Part shown: positions 45,363 through 59,077 of the stretch, one piece after another | Layout of the letters: each line of letters begins with the position of its first letter | How positions within the stretch are numbered: position 1 is the first letter of the stretch | Source of the DNA: Diphasiastrum complanatum | Lineage: Eukaryota; Streptophyta; Lycopodiopsida; Lycopodiales; Lycopodiaceae | Direction: 5' to 3' | Assembly (NCBI GenBank): GCA_029204225.1 | Contig: CM055098.1 | Span: forward strand, 16,080,858-16,144,857 | Length of the DNA stretch: 64,000 nucleotides | Position numbers and translations under genes: made by a program | The notes under the pieces: model-generated | The model's database searches: none | Told to the model about the DNA's origin: nothing | The model's input: the letters and a program-made list of their open reading frames with translations, nothing else

Positions 45363-45787
45363 ACGACAATCAGTTGAGAGGTATACTTGACTTTAATAAC
45401 TAATCTATATGATGGCATGTTGAAAAAGATTCGTCGAGTCGACGTAACAAATGGTAGATCATCTAATTGATCTACTGAGATTAGTTGAGACCTAGTGAGA
45501 TTAGTTGTAGCGAGAGTATAATAAACAACAAATCACTCGAGAGGTATACTTATTTTGTAACTGATATATGATGGCATGTTGAGAAAGATTAGTTGAGTCG
45601 ATGTAACAAATGTTAGGTTCTCTATTTAAGGACCTAGTGACCTTTTTTTGTAAGGAGAGAGTAACAAACGACAATCATTCAAGAGTTATACTTAATTTCG
45701 TAAGTGATATATGATGGCATGTCCAAAAAGATTCGTTGAGTCCATGTAACAAATGTTAGGTTCTCTATTTAAGGACCTAGTTTATTT
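45363..45787 (+). repeat. three tandem copies of an about 150-bp unit
   Basis: CGACAATCA(G/T)T...GAG-GTATACTT...GATGGCATGTTGA-AAAGATT...GTAACAAATG recurs from about 45363, 45519 and 45668. Copies 2 and 3 share GTTAGGTTCTCTATTTAAGGACCTAG. Copy 1 differs in its second half (an added GATCTACTGAGATTAGTTGAG stretch). A short GA tract (45788-45815) ends the array. Confidence 0.85.
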
Positions 45788-46154
45788 GGAGAGAGAGAGA
45801 GAGAGAGAGAGAGGACTATTCGAGCAATGAAGCATCAGTCCTAAAGCCGATTATGGTAGGATTGATGCAGCCAAGAAAAATAAAATATGTGATATCTCCC
45901 TGCAGACACAAATGAACATCAAACGTGCCATTTTCAATATGGCATATATATTTGAATGTTATGATCTCGAGGACAAGAGACTATTATAATGCCAGTCAGT
46001 ATTGGCACATGATTTCATGATATTGTCATGCATAGCGGTGACAAACACTTTGATCCTGACAGTAGTTCCCTACTGGTACACCATTGCCCTTAGGCACAAA
46101 GAGGTGAGCAAAGGCTTTTCATATGGATACAAATTTGATAACAATGATGGCATA

Positions 46155-46999
46155 TCATCTCATTTGAGATCTTTTTTGTACACTCAATGTAATGGATCGC
46201 CTGCGCTCTTTTCGTGTTCTTAGGCGAGGAGACATTGGTCTGGTGGGTGTCTTTGAAGACCTGCAAAAGAAAGGTAGTATACCTTAGATACAGCATCAGC
46301 CATATAAAGATTTTCTTGACCTCCAAGAGATCATATATTGAAAACCAGGAAGTATACCTTTGGGGGACAAATGGTTTAGCAAAGATTGGCATTGGCCGTG
46401 CTTGGGGAACCATCTCCTTCCTCAAAGTCTTAATGAACCTTTCTTCTTCCACCTGCAAGGATAGCTTGTGAGAAAAAAACTTCTTCTTGGCAAATCAACA
46501 ACACACGAGAAAACATGGACAAACTTCACAGAAAGAAATTTACTGCAAGCGAAAATTCACACCTTCCTTGCAGCCTCCAATTCTTCCCTAAAACGTTTGT
46601 AATGATTTTGCTTTTCCGATAGCTAGTAAGTAGGAAGCAAAAGCACAAATCAGTGGATGTGACTTGTCATAGTCATCAGATAAAATCAGGAAAATGTGAT
46701 AGACTTTCAAATGGTTCATTCAAACAGCAGTTTACCTTCTTGTCAAACTCAGCCCTCTCAACAGCCCGAGTGTCTACTAGCAATGAGAATTCTTGAACTT
46801 CTGTAAGAGGCTTTCTTGACCTTTCCGGAATAAACACAGGACCCCTGAAATAAACAAATTTATCCTCATCATAAGAAGCTTCAGTGGAGGTGTGTTCTCT
46901 TCACAATCAGGGATGAAGATCGCTTTGCCACCGAAAAGAGACTAAACCAAACTCAAAGTACACCTGAAAGTACCCTGTTATTAACAAGGTAGACACACG

Positions 47000-47055
<56 letters not shown>

Positions 47056-50000
47056 ACGTGGACAGCAATGGCTGAGCTTTAAATTTCCGCATTTCAGCTT
47101 CCGCTTGCTCGAGGCGAGCAAGCTCTTCAGCTTTGCGATGAACTTCCTCCTCATGCCTTGCTAAACTTTCAAGCTGAAAAGGTTCAGGCTTCGTAGAAGC
47201 TTTAGGCTCTGGTTTGGGAGGTATCTGCAGCCAAGGGTGCACACAAACAAAAACCATTAACCCAGATCGGAATCATCTTAATTATGTCCTGTCAACTCAT
47301 ACTCAATGGAGTTGATTACGTAGTCCGCTCAGCTCTATGAGTCTAAACCATAGATCAAGGTTTAAGTCCGTTCACTTTTATTAAGCCATCATGGATGCAT
47401 ATTTGTATTCATAGATCTACAAGGGGTTAATCTTGGCTGCCCAGGGGAGGGGAGGGAAGGGGACATAATACTTAAGTCACTTCTAGATTGCAAGTTGGAT
47501 ATGTTTCAACCCATCATATAGGATTCCCATGGGGGGGAGGGGGCTTATTAAACTTGCCATTCTTAGTCATCCTTTACATTACCAGTGAACATTCTTCCAT
47601 TGGGGAATATTGTCAGAAAAAAGGGCATGATTATTAACTCATAACCTACCATTTTGAGTAGCCTTCACATAGGAAAAGGGATTCTCGGTGACCTTTCCAC
47701 TGGATCATCCAGCCATGGCAATATTTACTAGTGGAAAGCTACCTAGGAAATCAAATGTAATTTCTAATTCTTTTGCTGTTTAGAGAACTGGATTCCTCTC
47801 TTAGAATGCTTGTTCTCATACTTTTTTGGTTTAGGATCTTACTTATTCCCAGGTATATGGGTATACCATCACAATGAGATACTGTTATGTTGATTCATTT
47901 TATCCTTATGGGCCCAAGCTAAGGCTGATTTCTATGAGTTGACGATGCGCTTAATGTACACAGTAGTAGGTACTTAGTACTAAGTACTACAATACGTTAT
48001 GCTAAATGTACAGTGTAGGTAGTCTGTACTATGTATACAACCTAATTTGAACAATATAGATTCTGAATAAAACCCAAAAAAAATTGCAACTTGACCAATT
48101 CGACCAATTCGGTTTCCAGATGGGCGGTTCTAATCAGTTTGAACCGGTCAAATTGGTCTGATTCCATCGGTTAATTTGAATCGGACATGAAACTATACTT
48201 GGCATCAAAGCACTTTCTTTAGCGATTGAAGAAGCACTAATTTCTTTCTTCTCCCTCGTTGTTTTTTCTCTCTACCTGTTTTATCTCTCTACACCTAAAG
48301 AGACATTTTTTGCCATAACTTCATAATGTGTCATCGAAATCAAGATTTGTCACTTTCATTGACTAGGAGTAGGGGCACCACGCATCATTTCTAGAAGACC
48401 TATTTCCAAAAGCCATCATTTCAATGGTTGGGGGAACTTATCTTTTTTTCCAACAAAAGTAGAAAATATTCATATGCATGACGGCAGTAGGCTGAGGGGC
48501 AAGACTATTGATCTAAGTTTCACGTAAAAAATGAGATTAACTTCTGTAAGTCCATCGAAATACTATTTGTGAACCTTTTGTGTGATACACCACTTGACAA
48601 TATGCAATATGGCATAAGCCAGGTTATGGACGGGTAGTAGGTGAGCTACACTTAGGGTTTCTCCTTGGAAGTACCATCAATTTCACGGTTTAGAAGGATT
48701 TGGCATTCTTCATTTGATAAAAACAACTCACTTTCTTTCTCTTCCATCATCTCTTCCTTTGTATAGAGCTTTCCTCATATGTGAAGCATATTAATGAGAC
48801 TATGATTTCATTGATTGATAACATAAAACACAAGAGGCCAACAAGTGTACAATCTTATGTGAATCAGCATGAGAATGCACCTGCAAAAATATATGAACAA
48901 TTTAAAAAATTAGGCAAAATCACTAAGAGCGTGGTATGATAATTGTGTACACATAATAGGATATTTCATTAGAACAAGGACATGTTCATGAGAAATATTC
49001 ACGAGTTCTCTTTGGGATCCACCAAGATCTTAAAGCTAGATGGTGTGCTGTTTGTGCCAAATATGACCAAAAATCTACTTTGTGTTGGGTCATATGCTTG
49101 ATGATGGTCTTCAAGTTGATTTTGGTGTGGATGCTTGCTTGATCAAGAAAAGCGGTAGCAAGAGGGACAAGATTTAGAAGGCTTTTTAAGTTGGATACTA
49201 CTGACGGATCTGTCGCCAAGTGCAAGATGTCAAAGGAGGAGCTTTGGCACAAAAGGTTGGGCCATCCCAACTTCAAATCGCGACAGTGCAAGATGTCAAA
49301 GGAGGAGCTTTGGCACAAAATTGGGCCATCCCAACTTCAAATCCATGCAATCCATGATCAACAAGGAGGAAGCAATTGGTTTGCCCAAATCTTTGGCAAG
49401 TGATGGTAAGGCTTGTGAAGCATGTGCTTCGGCAAAAGCTTTGGATAAGGTATTGCAAATTTTGTGGCAAATTCAGCCATTATCAAGATTAATTCATACA
49501 ACAAGCCCAATCCTGGTAAGCTTACACTTTCAAAAGCTTGAAGATACCCATGACTCCATTTTACAATCATTTGCACACTTATACAAGATCAACTGTGGAA
49601 GTACATAATGAGTAGTTTTAAGATAATACAAATTTCCAAGTCTTTACAAAGGATCCGTCATTAGAGTTACTATAAGCTTTCTCATTTGCCTTTAACTAGA
49701 TTTTACATATGCAACAGACTCAGGTCTTGGTGCAGAATGAAGCTTTGTTAGAGTAGTCAAGAAAAACTATCTTCAAAAAACCACAATTACTAAACGCATT
49801 AATTCAAATGGAGTCAAATTATAAAAATTTACACAAGATATAAACTAACCAGAGGCCAATCTGTTGTGAAAGGAAGAGGGTTAGCCTTAGGAATCCTGGC
49901 TTCCTTATCAGCCAATTCACGGTCCATTAACTCCTCCATCAGCTTCATTTCTTTCATCAGTCCCCTTTCCTGTAAAATAAAAATTTTGATATTTCCTTGT

Positions 50001-50945
50001 CATAAAGTACAACTGGTGTTAATTAAGCAGAGACAAGCATTTGAACAAGAGCTCTCAATGGGCATGAGATCATTGCATGTACAAATATAGATAAGATATG
50101 GTTAAAAACATTGGTAAAAAAGTGAAGCTAGTAACAAATATTGGTTTGACCAGGGAAACACGATTGTCTTTAATCCAGCCCCATGTTAATTATCAATACC
50201 TCAGTTGCTAGATGGAAAGGTTGTGGCACGGTTGGTCGAAGTGTAACATCTTGATCGGAACGAGTATCAAGGGAAAGCTGTTGATCATCCCCATCCAGCA
50301 GAGAATAAAATTTTTACACATCAAGCGGATTCAGAATATGGAAGCAAGCAAATTAGAGAGTATAATATACAAAGCTCGAAAGGGTTCATACTTCGTTCAA
50401 CTTCTCTACAAGCATAGGGGTTTGATGTGCACTTCGTCTCTCCGTTGCAAAATGGAACTCCTTCAATGGATCCAAACCATATATTAAGTTTCTCAAGCAT
50501 TAGACAAAATTTTGGCTTAAATCAATAAAAATGAGAGTCATTGAATAAATTGCTAGCTAATGACTAAACAACAATTGATTGCGAGTCAACCAAATATGTC
50601 ATTTCAAAAACTTAAAAGTTAGTTTCTCACGCAGGCTATACTTACGGATGGTGTGGTAACCTGACGTTTCTCAGTGCGAAATATTCCTAGATCACCACGA
50701 CTCTCAAATATCTATTGTAGAACAGTCCAAATACTTGTTAAAAATATTAGAAAATTTCAGCAGCAGAAAATTTCATTGAATGTCAGCCACAATTAAGTTC
50801 GAATGAAGACCAATAGAATGTTACCTTCTTATTGAAGGGCCGTGCCTTGAATTTTGGAATCTTAGCTAGTTCCTCCTCCTCCATTTCTGCTGTACTTTTC
50901 ACCCTGAAAGTTCTCAAACAAAGCACATCAGAAATAAAAGCTATA

Positions 50946-51010
<65 letters not shown>

Positions 51011-52848
51011 CGTATCTCCCCTACCACCCTCTCTAATCATTCGTTCCTATCCTTCGCTATTGGCCACCTTCCACCACCACAACCTCAACACCAGTCCATC
51101 CTTCCCACTGCACCCAAATACACCTTCCACCTCCTCTCTATCCCACTCTACCAGGAATCCCTCGCCTCCTTACTTCACTCTTTTCCATACAGTGAACCGC
51201 TGGATTCACAAGCCGCCTTCCTCACCGCTTGTCTCCACACTGCTACTACTTTGGCTTTCCCCTCTAAACCTCATAAACACAAACCAGTCCATCCACGATC
51301 ATCCCAACCTTTCCATCCACCGTGGTATGACGCGGAATGCCCATCCCTTCACCACTCTGTCACACATGCTCGTTTCCATGCCCGCCATCTCCTCCGCTCT
51401 TCACGACAATTATACAACTGCACACTCCGTCGCAAAAAATGTGCCTATGATGACTCTGAAGGAAACGTCCTAGAGGTGGTCTCTTCATACACTTACCTGG
51501 GTGGTAGGGGAGATACGGAAGCTGTGAATGAGGGGGAAGGATGACGGTGACCCCATGAGGTAATCAACCACACTATGACCGCCACTGTGAGGGTGACAAG
51601 TATAGCTGCCAGAATTAGGCCAGTGTGGTAGGCCATTATAAATGGCTAACTCATGTGCCTCAACAAACTGTAACAGGTACTCACCATATGAAGTAATAGG
51701 TCCTGGTCCATCATCAAAAATCTTGGCAATCTGCTCTCATTCGGTCAGCTTCCCAAGAGGAAAATAGTTCGGTTGATTTGGAGAGAGTGTATGGGATGAG
51801 GGTTGTACGTGAGGGAGCTGTGGATTCTTGGGAAATAGGAATAGGAAGGAGGCCGGTAGGAATGGCCAGATTGATAGGATTGGAGATCGATGAAGACGAG
51901 GAAGAGATGGAAGAAGAAGAAGATGAAAGAGAAGGAAGAGCAGAAGATAGAGAAGAAGAGGAGGAAAGTGAGAGTGGAGAAGAGGAGGCAAGGGGGGGGG
52001 GTGCTAGATCAACAGGCAGGTAGGCAGCGCTGCCACATCATCAATCTGCAACGTGGTGGAGTCAACGGGCAGCGAGGGGGGAACTGTAGCAGGGCAGGGG
52101 GTGAGCCAACAGTGAGGGGGAGGGGGGTTTCAACGATGGGTGGGGAGGATGGGATGCCAGCAGCAGGGGAACGAGTCCGCGTGGCGCGAGGAGGGCCTGA
52201 CCCTCGAGGAGGAGCCATAGCGAGCTGCCAAAACCAGTAGCAGGGCCCTGTCAGCAATCGGTGTCCGCTCAGCGCCCTGTCCTAAATTTGCTCCCTGTCA
52301 GCCCGCGCCTTTGTATGGAATGACTTTGGAATGATTGCAAGTTTCCACTTTTCAGGTGTACTCCACGATTAACAATTCTGTCAATTGGTCGATAACGTTG
52401 CATCTGCTGAGACTGCTTGTTGTGGAAATGGACAGAAGAGATAACTTGTGCTGATGAAGAGCTGCTATGGAGAGCTGATGGAGAGTGCTATTGGAGAGCT
52501 GCAATGGAGATCTCTGATGGAGCTGCGATCAGTGTTTCCTCGAAACGCGTTCGAAACGGGACGTACGAAATGACCCTATTTCGAAACGCCGTTTCAGTGT
52601 TCAAAACGACTGGAAAAAAAAAACCAAATTTTTCTGAAACCGCGCCATAAGCTCTTTGTAGGCACTCAGCACTCGGTGTGCATTTGCCATTCAGATTGTG
52701 TGTGTGTGTGTGTGTGTGTGTGCTCAGTGATGTGTGTGTGTGTGCGTGTGTGTGTGTGTGTGTGTGAGTGATTGTGTGATATTGTGTGTGTGTGCACTGT
52801 GTGTGTGTGTCCACTATCTTTTGATGTGTACAGTGTGTGAGTGAATCA

Positions 52849-52880
<32 letters not shown>

Positions 52881-52889
52881 TATTATGAT

Positions 52890-52930
<41 letters not shown>

Positions 52931-53318
52931 CATGTGTGCATTGTGTGTGAGTTTGTGTGAGGCTTGAGCACTGAGATTGTGTGTGTGTGCACTGTAGTCT
53001 GTGTGTGCATTGTGTGTGTGTCAGTATATGTGCACTCAACACTGTGTGTGATATTTTGTGTGTGACATTGTGTGCACTGTGTGTGTTGAATCTTGATGGG
53101 GTTCAATGTGGGGCCTGGGCAATGGGCATTGTGAGATGGGTGTGGGACCTGGGTAGCTACTTAGTTAGAACTTAGAATTTAGAACTTAGAAGTTAGGAGT
53201 GTAGGACTTAGTGACTAGTCTGAGTTAGTAGTTACTAGTTAGTACTAAGTAGTTACTAGAGTCTAGTTAGAACTTAGAACTTAGAAGTTAGAACTTAGAG
53301 AGATCTGTAGACGACACC

Positions 53319-53359
<41 letters not shown>

Positions 53360-56300
53360 GGGGGCCACCATGCCCACATGCGGCCTATGGCACATCGGGC
53401 ACGAAGAGATGGACTTGCAGATACTGTCACCAGTCTTACACTGTAGGGCCCACACGCATCAGGGCACATTTGTTACGTTTGAGGGGGTACGAGATTGCCG
53501 CTTGCATGCATGCTCCTGACACGCTACTCACTCCTGTCGCATCGGAGGAGGTTGGCCCTTCGAGGATGGGGCCCAGACCGAGAGGTAAACATTCAACTCT
53601 AAGACTCTTACACTTCAAAGTTCAAACATTGATCAACTTTTAACTTTTAACTTTTAGCTCACAGAGTCACATGATACATCAAGTTTAAAATTTCAATTTC
53701 ATTGATCATCTAATTTCTAAATTGTATTGTAATTTCAAATTTGTCTTTTTTGGCAAATCGAGATGCAGTCACGGCGACACACCCAAAGGCCACCACATCA
53801 CGCCCCCCAGTTGCCATCCGCTCACCCCTCGCTTCCCATGGCCCAGAGGACAGAGCTGCAGATGAGGCAAGGCCTAGTACCCGGCCTGACCCGCCTTCTG
53901 GTGCAAGATCTTCGACACCACCTCCAGCCATGACCATACCGGCACCACATCATCCACCTGAGAGAGCGAGAGGTAGACGGGGCCGCACTACACAGATGGG
54001 AGGTAGGGAGTACTATGTGTCCAGCTTCGCTCCCAGAGCCATGGCAGAGGCAGAGGTTGTCGTTCGACAGTTGTTCTACACCTGCGATCTGCCATTTCAT
54101 TTGGCTAGGACCCCAGCATGGAGGAGGGTTTCTTTGATTCATTTGATTCTTGAATGCGCTTCTGTAGATTGTTGGAACTTGGTAAGTATTTATTGTTTAG
54201 TTAGTAGTGGTAAATATTTCATGCAATGATGCATGTGCCATGTATTGTCTTGACTCTTGACTCTTGTCAGAAGTTAGAACTTAGAATTTGTCACTTGTGC
54301 AATGTGCCCTATGCAGGTTTGCATTTATGTTCCTGGTCCTGGAACAACTGCTGAAAGTTCATCAGGGCTTGAGGCAGATGGTTGTTGCTGTTGACTGGGC
54401 ACAGTGGGGGCCGTCACAAGAGCCCAAGAGTAAGAGATTCGAGCGGACCGTTATGCATTCACCATTTTGGAATGAGGCTCAATCCATTGTGGTGGGCCTA
54501 CAGCCCATCTACACTGTCCTGCGCCTTACAGATCGAGAGGGCTGCACATAGGGCCTCTTGTACGAGTTCATGGACAGGCTGGGCGAGCAGTTGAGGCTTT
54601 GCACGACCATTAGCCCAGAGAGGTATATCAAGAATCAAGATTCAAATTTCAAATGTAGTATGTAGACAGTAGTATGCAGTATGTACTATCATGTACATTG
54701 TACTATATTGTATAATTATTACTGTGTCTTGACTCTTCAAACTTAGATGCATGCTTGGGGAGTGAGGGGAGGGGAATGCATGGGTGCACCCATACACATG
54801 CACAAAAGTGTACATAAGTTTAAATATATATATACTAGTAAAGAGTGCTTGTCATTGACGGGCAATGGAGGCCGATCTAGGTGGCGGCCAATGATTTGGA
54901 TGATGGCCGATCTCGCACATCTCGCATCTCGAATATCTAACATTCGAGTCTTTGGAAAAAAATCGAGTCTTTGAAAAATTCGAGCCTTCGAAAAAATTCT
55001 AGTTTTCGGAAAAATTCGACTCTTCGGAAAAATTCGAGTCTTTCGAAAAAAAATCGAGTCTTTCGAAAAAATCGAGTCTCTGGAAGAATTCGAGTCTTTG
55101 GAAAAATTTGAGTCTTTTGAAAAATTTGACTTGACAATACAAAGAGTCCTTTGATCCTTCGGAAAAATTCGAGTGAACAGTTCGATCCTTCGAGAAAATT
55201 CAAGTCTTTGGAAAAATTCGATCCTTTGAATGAAAATCGAGTCATTGAAAAAATTGCAATCTTCGGAAAAATTTGAGTCTTTCGAAAAATTCAAGTCATT
55301 TGAAAAATTCGAGTCTTTCCAAAAATTCGAGTCTCTGAAAAAATTCGAGTCTTTCAAAAAATTCGATACTTTGGAAAAATTCGAGTCTTAAGAAAAAATT
55401 CGAGTTACTGAAAATTTAAGTCATTGAAAAAATTCGATATTGTGGAAAAATTCGATCCATTGGAAATATTTGAGTCTTTGGAAAAATTTGAGTCATTCCA
55501 GAAATTTGAGTCATTGAAAAAATTTGAGTCTTTCCAAAAATTCGAGTCGTTCAAAGAATTCGAGTCATTGGAAAACTTCAAGTCATTCAAAAATTCGAGT
55601 CGCTCCAAAAATTCGAGTCTCAAAAACTCGAGTCTTTCAAAAATTCGAGTCATTTGGAAAAATTCGAGACATTGTAAAAATTTGAGTCATCGAAAAATTC
55701 GAGTCTTTCCAAAAAAATCGAGTCTTTCCAAAAATTCAAGTCGTTCTAAACATTCGAGTCTTCTGAAAAATTCGAGTTTTCCGAAACATTCAAGCCTTCG
55801 GAAACATTCGAATCGTTCCAAAAAATTCGAATCGTTCCAAAAAATCGAGTCTTCCGAAAAAATCGAGTCGTTCCAAAAATTTGAGCCTTCGAAAAAATTC
55901 AAACCCATCGGACGTAGCCCGTCGGACGTAAACCGTCGAACGTAACTCGTCGGACATAAATCGTAGAATGTAAATTGTCGGACGTAAACCTTGTCAAAAA
56001 ATCCGACCCAATAGTGAAAATCCGACCCAATGGTAAAAATCCGACTCAATTGAAAAAATCCAACCCAATGGTAGAAATCCGACCCAATGGTAAAAATCAG
56101 ACCCAATGTCATCCTTGTAAAAAAGAGATTTTTCGACCCCGGTCAAATTTTGTCAAATTGGTCGACTTGGCCGACTTTGGTCGATTTGGCCAAATTTGGC
56201 TAAGTCGATCTGGCCAAATTGGTCCTATTGGTCAAATTCGGCCGAATTGGTCGACTTGACCGAATTTGGCCGAATTTGGCGGCGTCGATGTAAGATTGTG

Positions 56301-56377
56301 TTGGTTAGATTCCAAGTTATTTTGTGTCTGTACCAAAATGGTCCCTCCAGAAACGCTTTTGGTGTAAAAATAACGAT

Positions 56378-56416
<39 letters not shown>

Positions 56417-59032
56417 CTTGTGGCCGCCTTATCCATCATGTGAATTTTGAACTGGTCGGGGTCTTGAAATGGATTAGATGCATGAGATTTATCCCATCAT
56501 TCTTACACCAAGGACACCAAGAAGATAGATCGTATCGCTGCCGTACACGGTCCTTTCAAGTTTCTGATTTCAAAGGATCAATCTTACATTGATTGCCCCT
56601 TGCATTGCTTGCAACTTGCCAACACTATTGTGCTCGGCCAATCAGAGCAGTGTTTTTTAACACAGAACTAATAAGATAAAAGTCTATCCGTCTTAGAATG
56701 GGTTTTTTCTTACGGTTTCTGTTATTTGGTCGTGAATTGAATATAAGATGAATCTTTATAAAAAGCTAGAGAATCCATGAAAGGGAGGAGAGGTGTGTAA
56801 TTATGGATCAGCTATCCAACTCTAACAAAATTGGCCTTTACACGCTGATTGTGTGATCCACCATATCTGAAATGCTATCCAGCACAATCTTCACAACCAG
56901 CTTTGCCCACTGAAATACTTGCATGGTATGATTGCCAGCTGATGCAAAAGAAAGGGGGGTAGCAGCCTCATTTATATTCGGAGCCTCAGTTTCAAGTTTC
57001 TCTTTCAAAGGGGACCGCAAATAATTACTGTTCTCCTTGAAGATTTTTAATTCGTTGTGCTTTGTTGGAAGAGTTGATGGTGGCCTGACAGGATATGGAG
57101 AAAAAGCATTTAAATAGATATCTAAATAAAAAAGGATTAAGCATAAGGCATCCATTTTAAAACAAAACTTCCATAGCCCTGTATATATGCAAGTAAACCC
57201 TCTAATTTTCAATGGAGCAAACCGGAGTGCTGAAAAGGCATCACAATTTGAATGAAATGCACCAAATGCTAGATTTAAACGACATCTATGAGGCACTGAA
57301 AAGGCAACCTGTGGAAGACTTAGCATTTTCTGAGAATCTATTACGGGTTTCGACATGCACGTTACATTCTTCCGACTTTATCATGTTCCTAAGGTCAGTA
57401 GTTCTAAAGAGCATGTCTCACACTATTCAAAGGGCAGATACTCAAACTTATTCTCTCTAAAGGCATCACAATTGAATGAAATGCACCAAATGCTAGATTT
57501 AAACGACATCTATGAGGCACTGAAAAGGCAGCCTGTGGAAGACTTAGCATTTTTAGAGAATCTATTACGGGTTTCGACATGAACATCACATTCTTTCGAC
57601 TTTCAGTTATCGAATTTTTGTAGTTCTAGACAGCACATATCGCATTAAAAGCTGATTCATAACATCAGCTATGGCCAAAAGAATTCTAAGTGCAATTAAA
57701 CAACACTAACTTAAAAGAAAGAAAGCAAATAGGAAGCAAGAACTAAGTAGATATCTGATCTTGATTAAAGCCCACCACACGTAATATTAGAAATGGCGTA
57801 AAGAATCGTAAAGAACAGTAAGAAAGATAGCAAACAGGAAGCGGGAAACTAATTAGCTTATACAGAGCGGAATACAAAGGCTCAAATACTTTAGTATGTA
57901 GTTGTATCTAAAAAATCGAATTCTGGATCATGAAGAAGCTTTTTGAGAAGAACATATGTATTTTGGCCATCAAAATAGAAGATTCATCTGGTTGCATTTT
58001 AAAAAGGATTGCAAACAAAGGCAAACCCTAGGACTGTGAAATTGGAATTTCTGCCAAAAGAATTAGAAGCTGATTCGTAACGTCAGCTACGGCCTAACTA
58101 AGTGCAATTAACAACACTAGCTTAAAATAAAGAAAGCAAATAGGAAGCAGGAACTAAGTAGACAAAACGGATATTCGGGCTGCTGGTTGAAGTAGTTCAG
58201 TTCCTTGAGAAAACACATAATCTTTGCAGTCTAGTATGCCATCGTTGAACTTTGCAGCGCATGACTACTTTGAGAGAGGAGAAAGCTTGGCTCTGATCAA
58301 GCAGAGCATCGCAGAGTTTCCCAATGCTTCTTCGCAGCGGGCTAGCAACATGCACTGGTCCCTCCAAGGAGGCAGATTAAAGCCCACCACATGTAACATT
58401 AGCAATGGTATAAAGAATCATAAAGAACAGTAAGAAAGAAAGCAAACATGAAGCTAAAAACTAATTAGCTGATACAGAGCAGAAAAATGCTAGTAGCGCC
58501 AATTTGGCAACGGTCCACCAGCGAGGATTGAAGCTATCTACGATCGTGCATGTTCTCACCCATTTCGATCCATACTTTGCCACGCAGTAGGCATCTGTGA
58601 TGCCTCAGCCATCATTGGTCTTCATGGGGAGGAGATCCTTTGCTCGGATAATGCCCAGCCCAGCTCCAGCAAGCTGATGCGAGGCCGCCATAGCTCAAAA
58701 AAACGAAAGAAATAGAGAGAGAGAGAGAGAGAGAGATTTTGAAAGGAGGGGGAATCTAGGCCAGTATGGCGAAGCCATCGCTACTTTGGAATGAGAGTGA
58801 CAATGAGTGAGGATGGAATGTATCACTCGGTGGAATGAAATCCCTATGTTGTTGGGTGACGGCCAATGTAGGAGGAAAGCCGATGGTCGATGGGTGGCCG
58901 ATATATGGGTGTGTATGTACGTGAGTGCATGTGTTTATGTATGTGTGTATTCATGAGAGTGCATATATCTCTGCATGTGTGTGGGTAGTCGTAGTCTAGC
59001 ATGGTGTGCCCATCGATGGCGGGCGGCCAATG

Positions 59033-59077
<45 letters not shown>

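Noticed and set aside
52488-53106. 184- and 86-codon His-Thr-rich frames
   Set aside because: Translation of the GT microsatellite on the minus strand.
54941-55905. Regular repeats that might be read as a CRISPR array
   Set aside because: Units are contiguous, variable and without unique spacers, in plant nuclear DNA.
54743-55945. Long frames of Asp-Ser-Asn-Phe or Lys-Phe-Glu-Ser repeats
   Set aside because: Products of an 18-20-bp minisatellite whose unit keeps several frames open.
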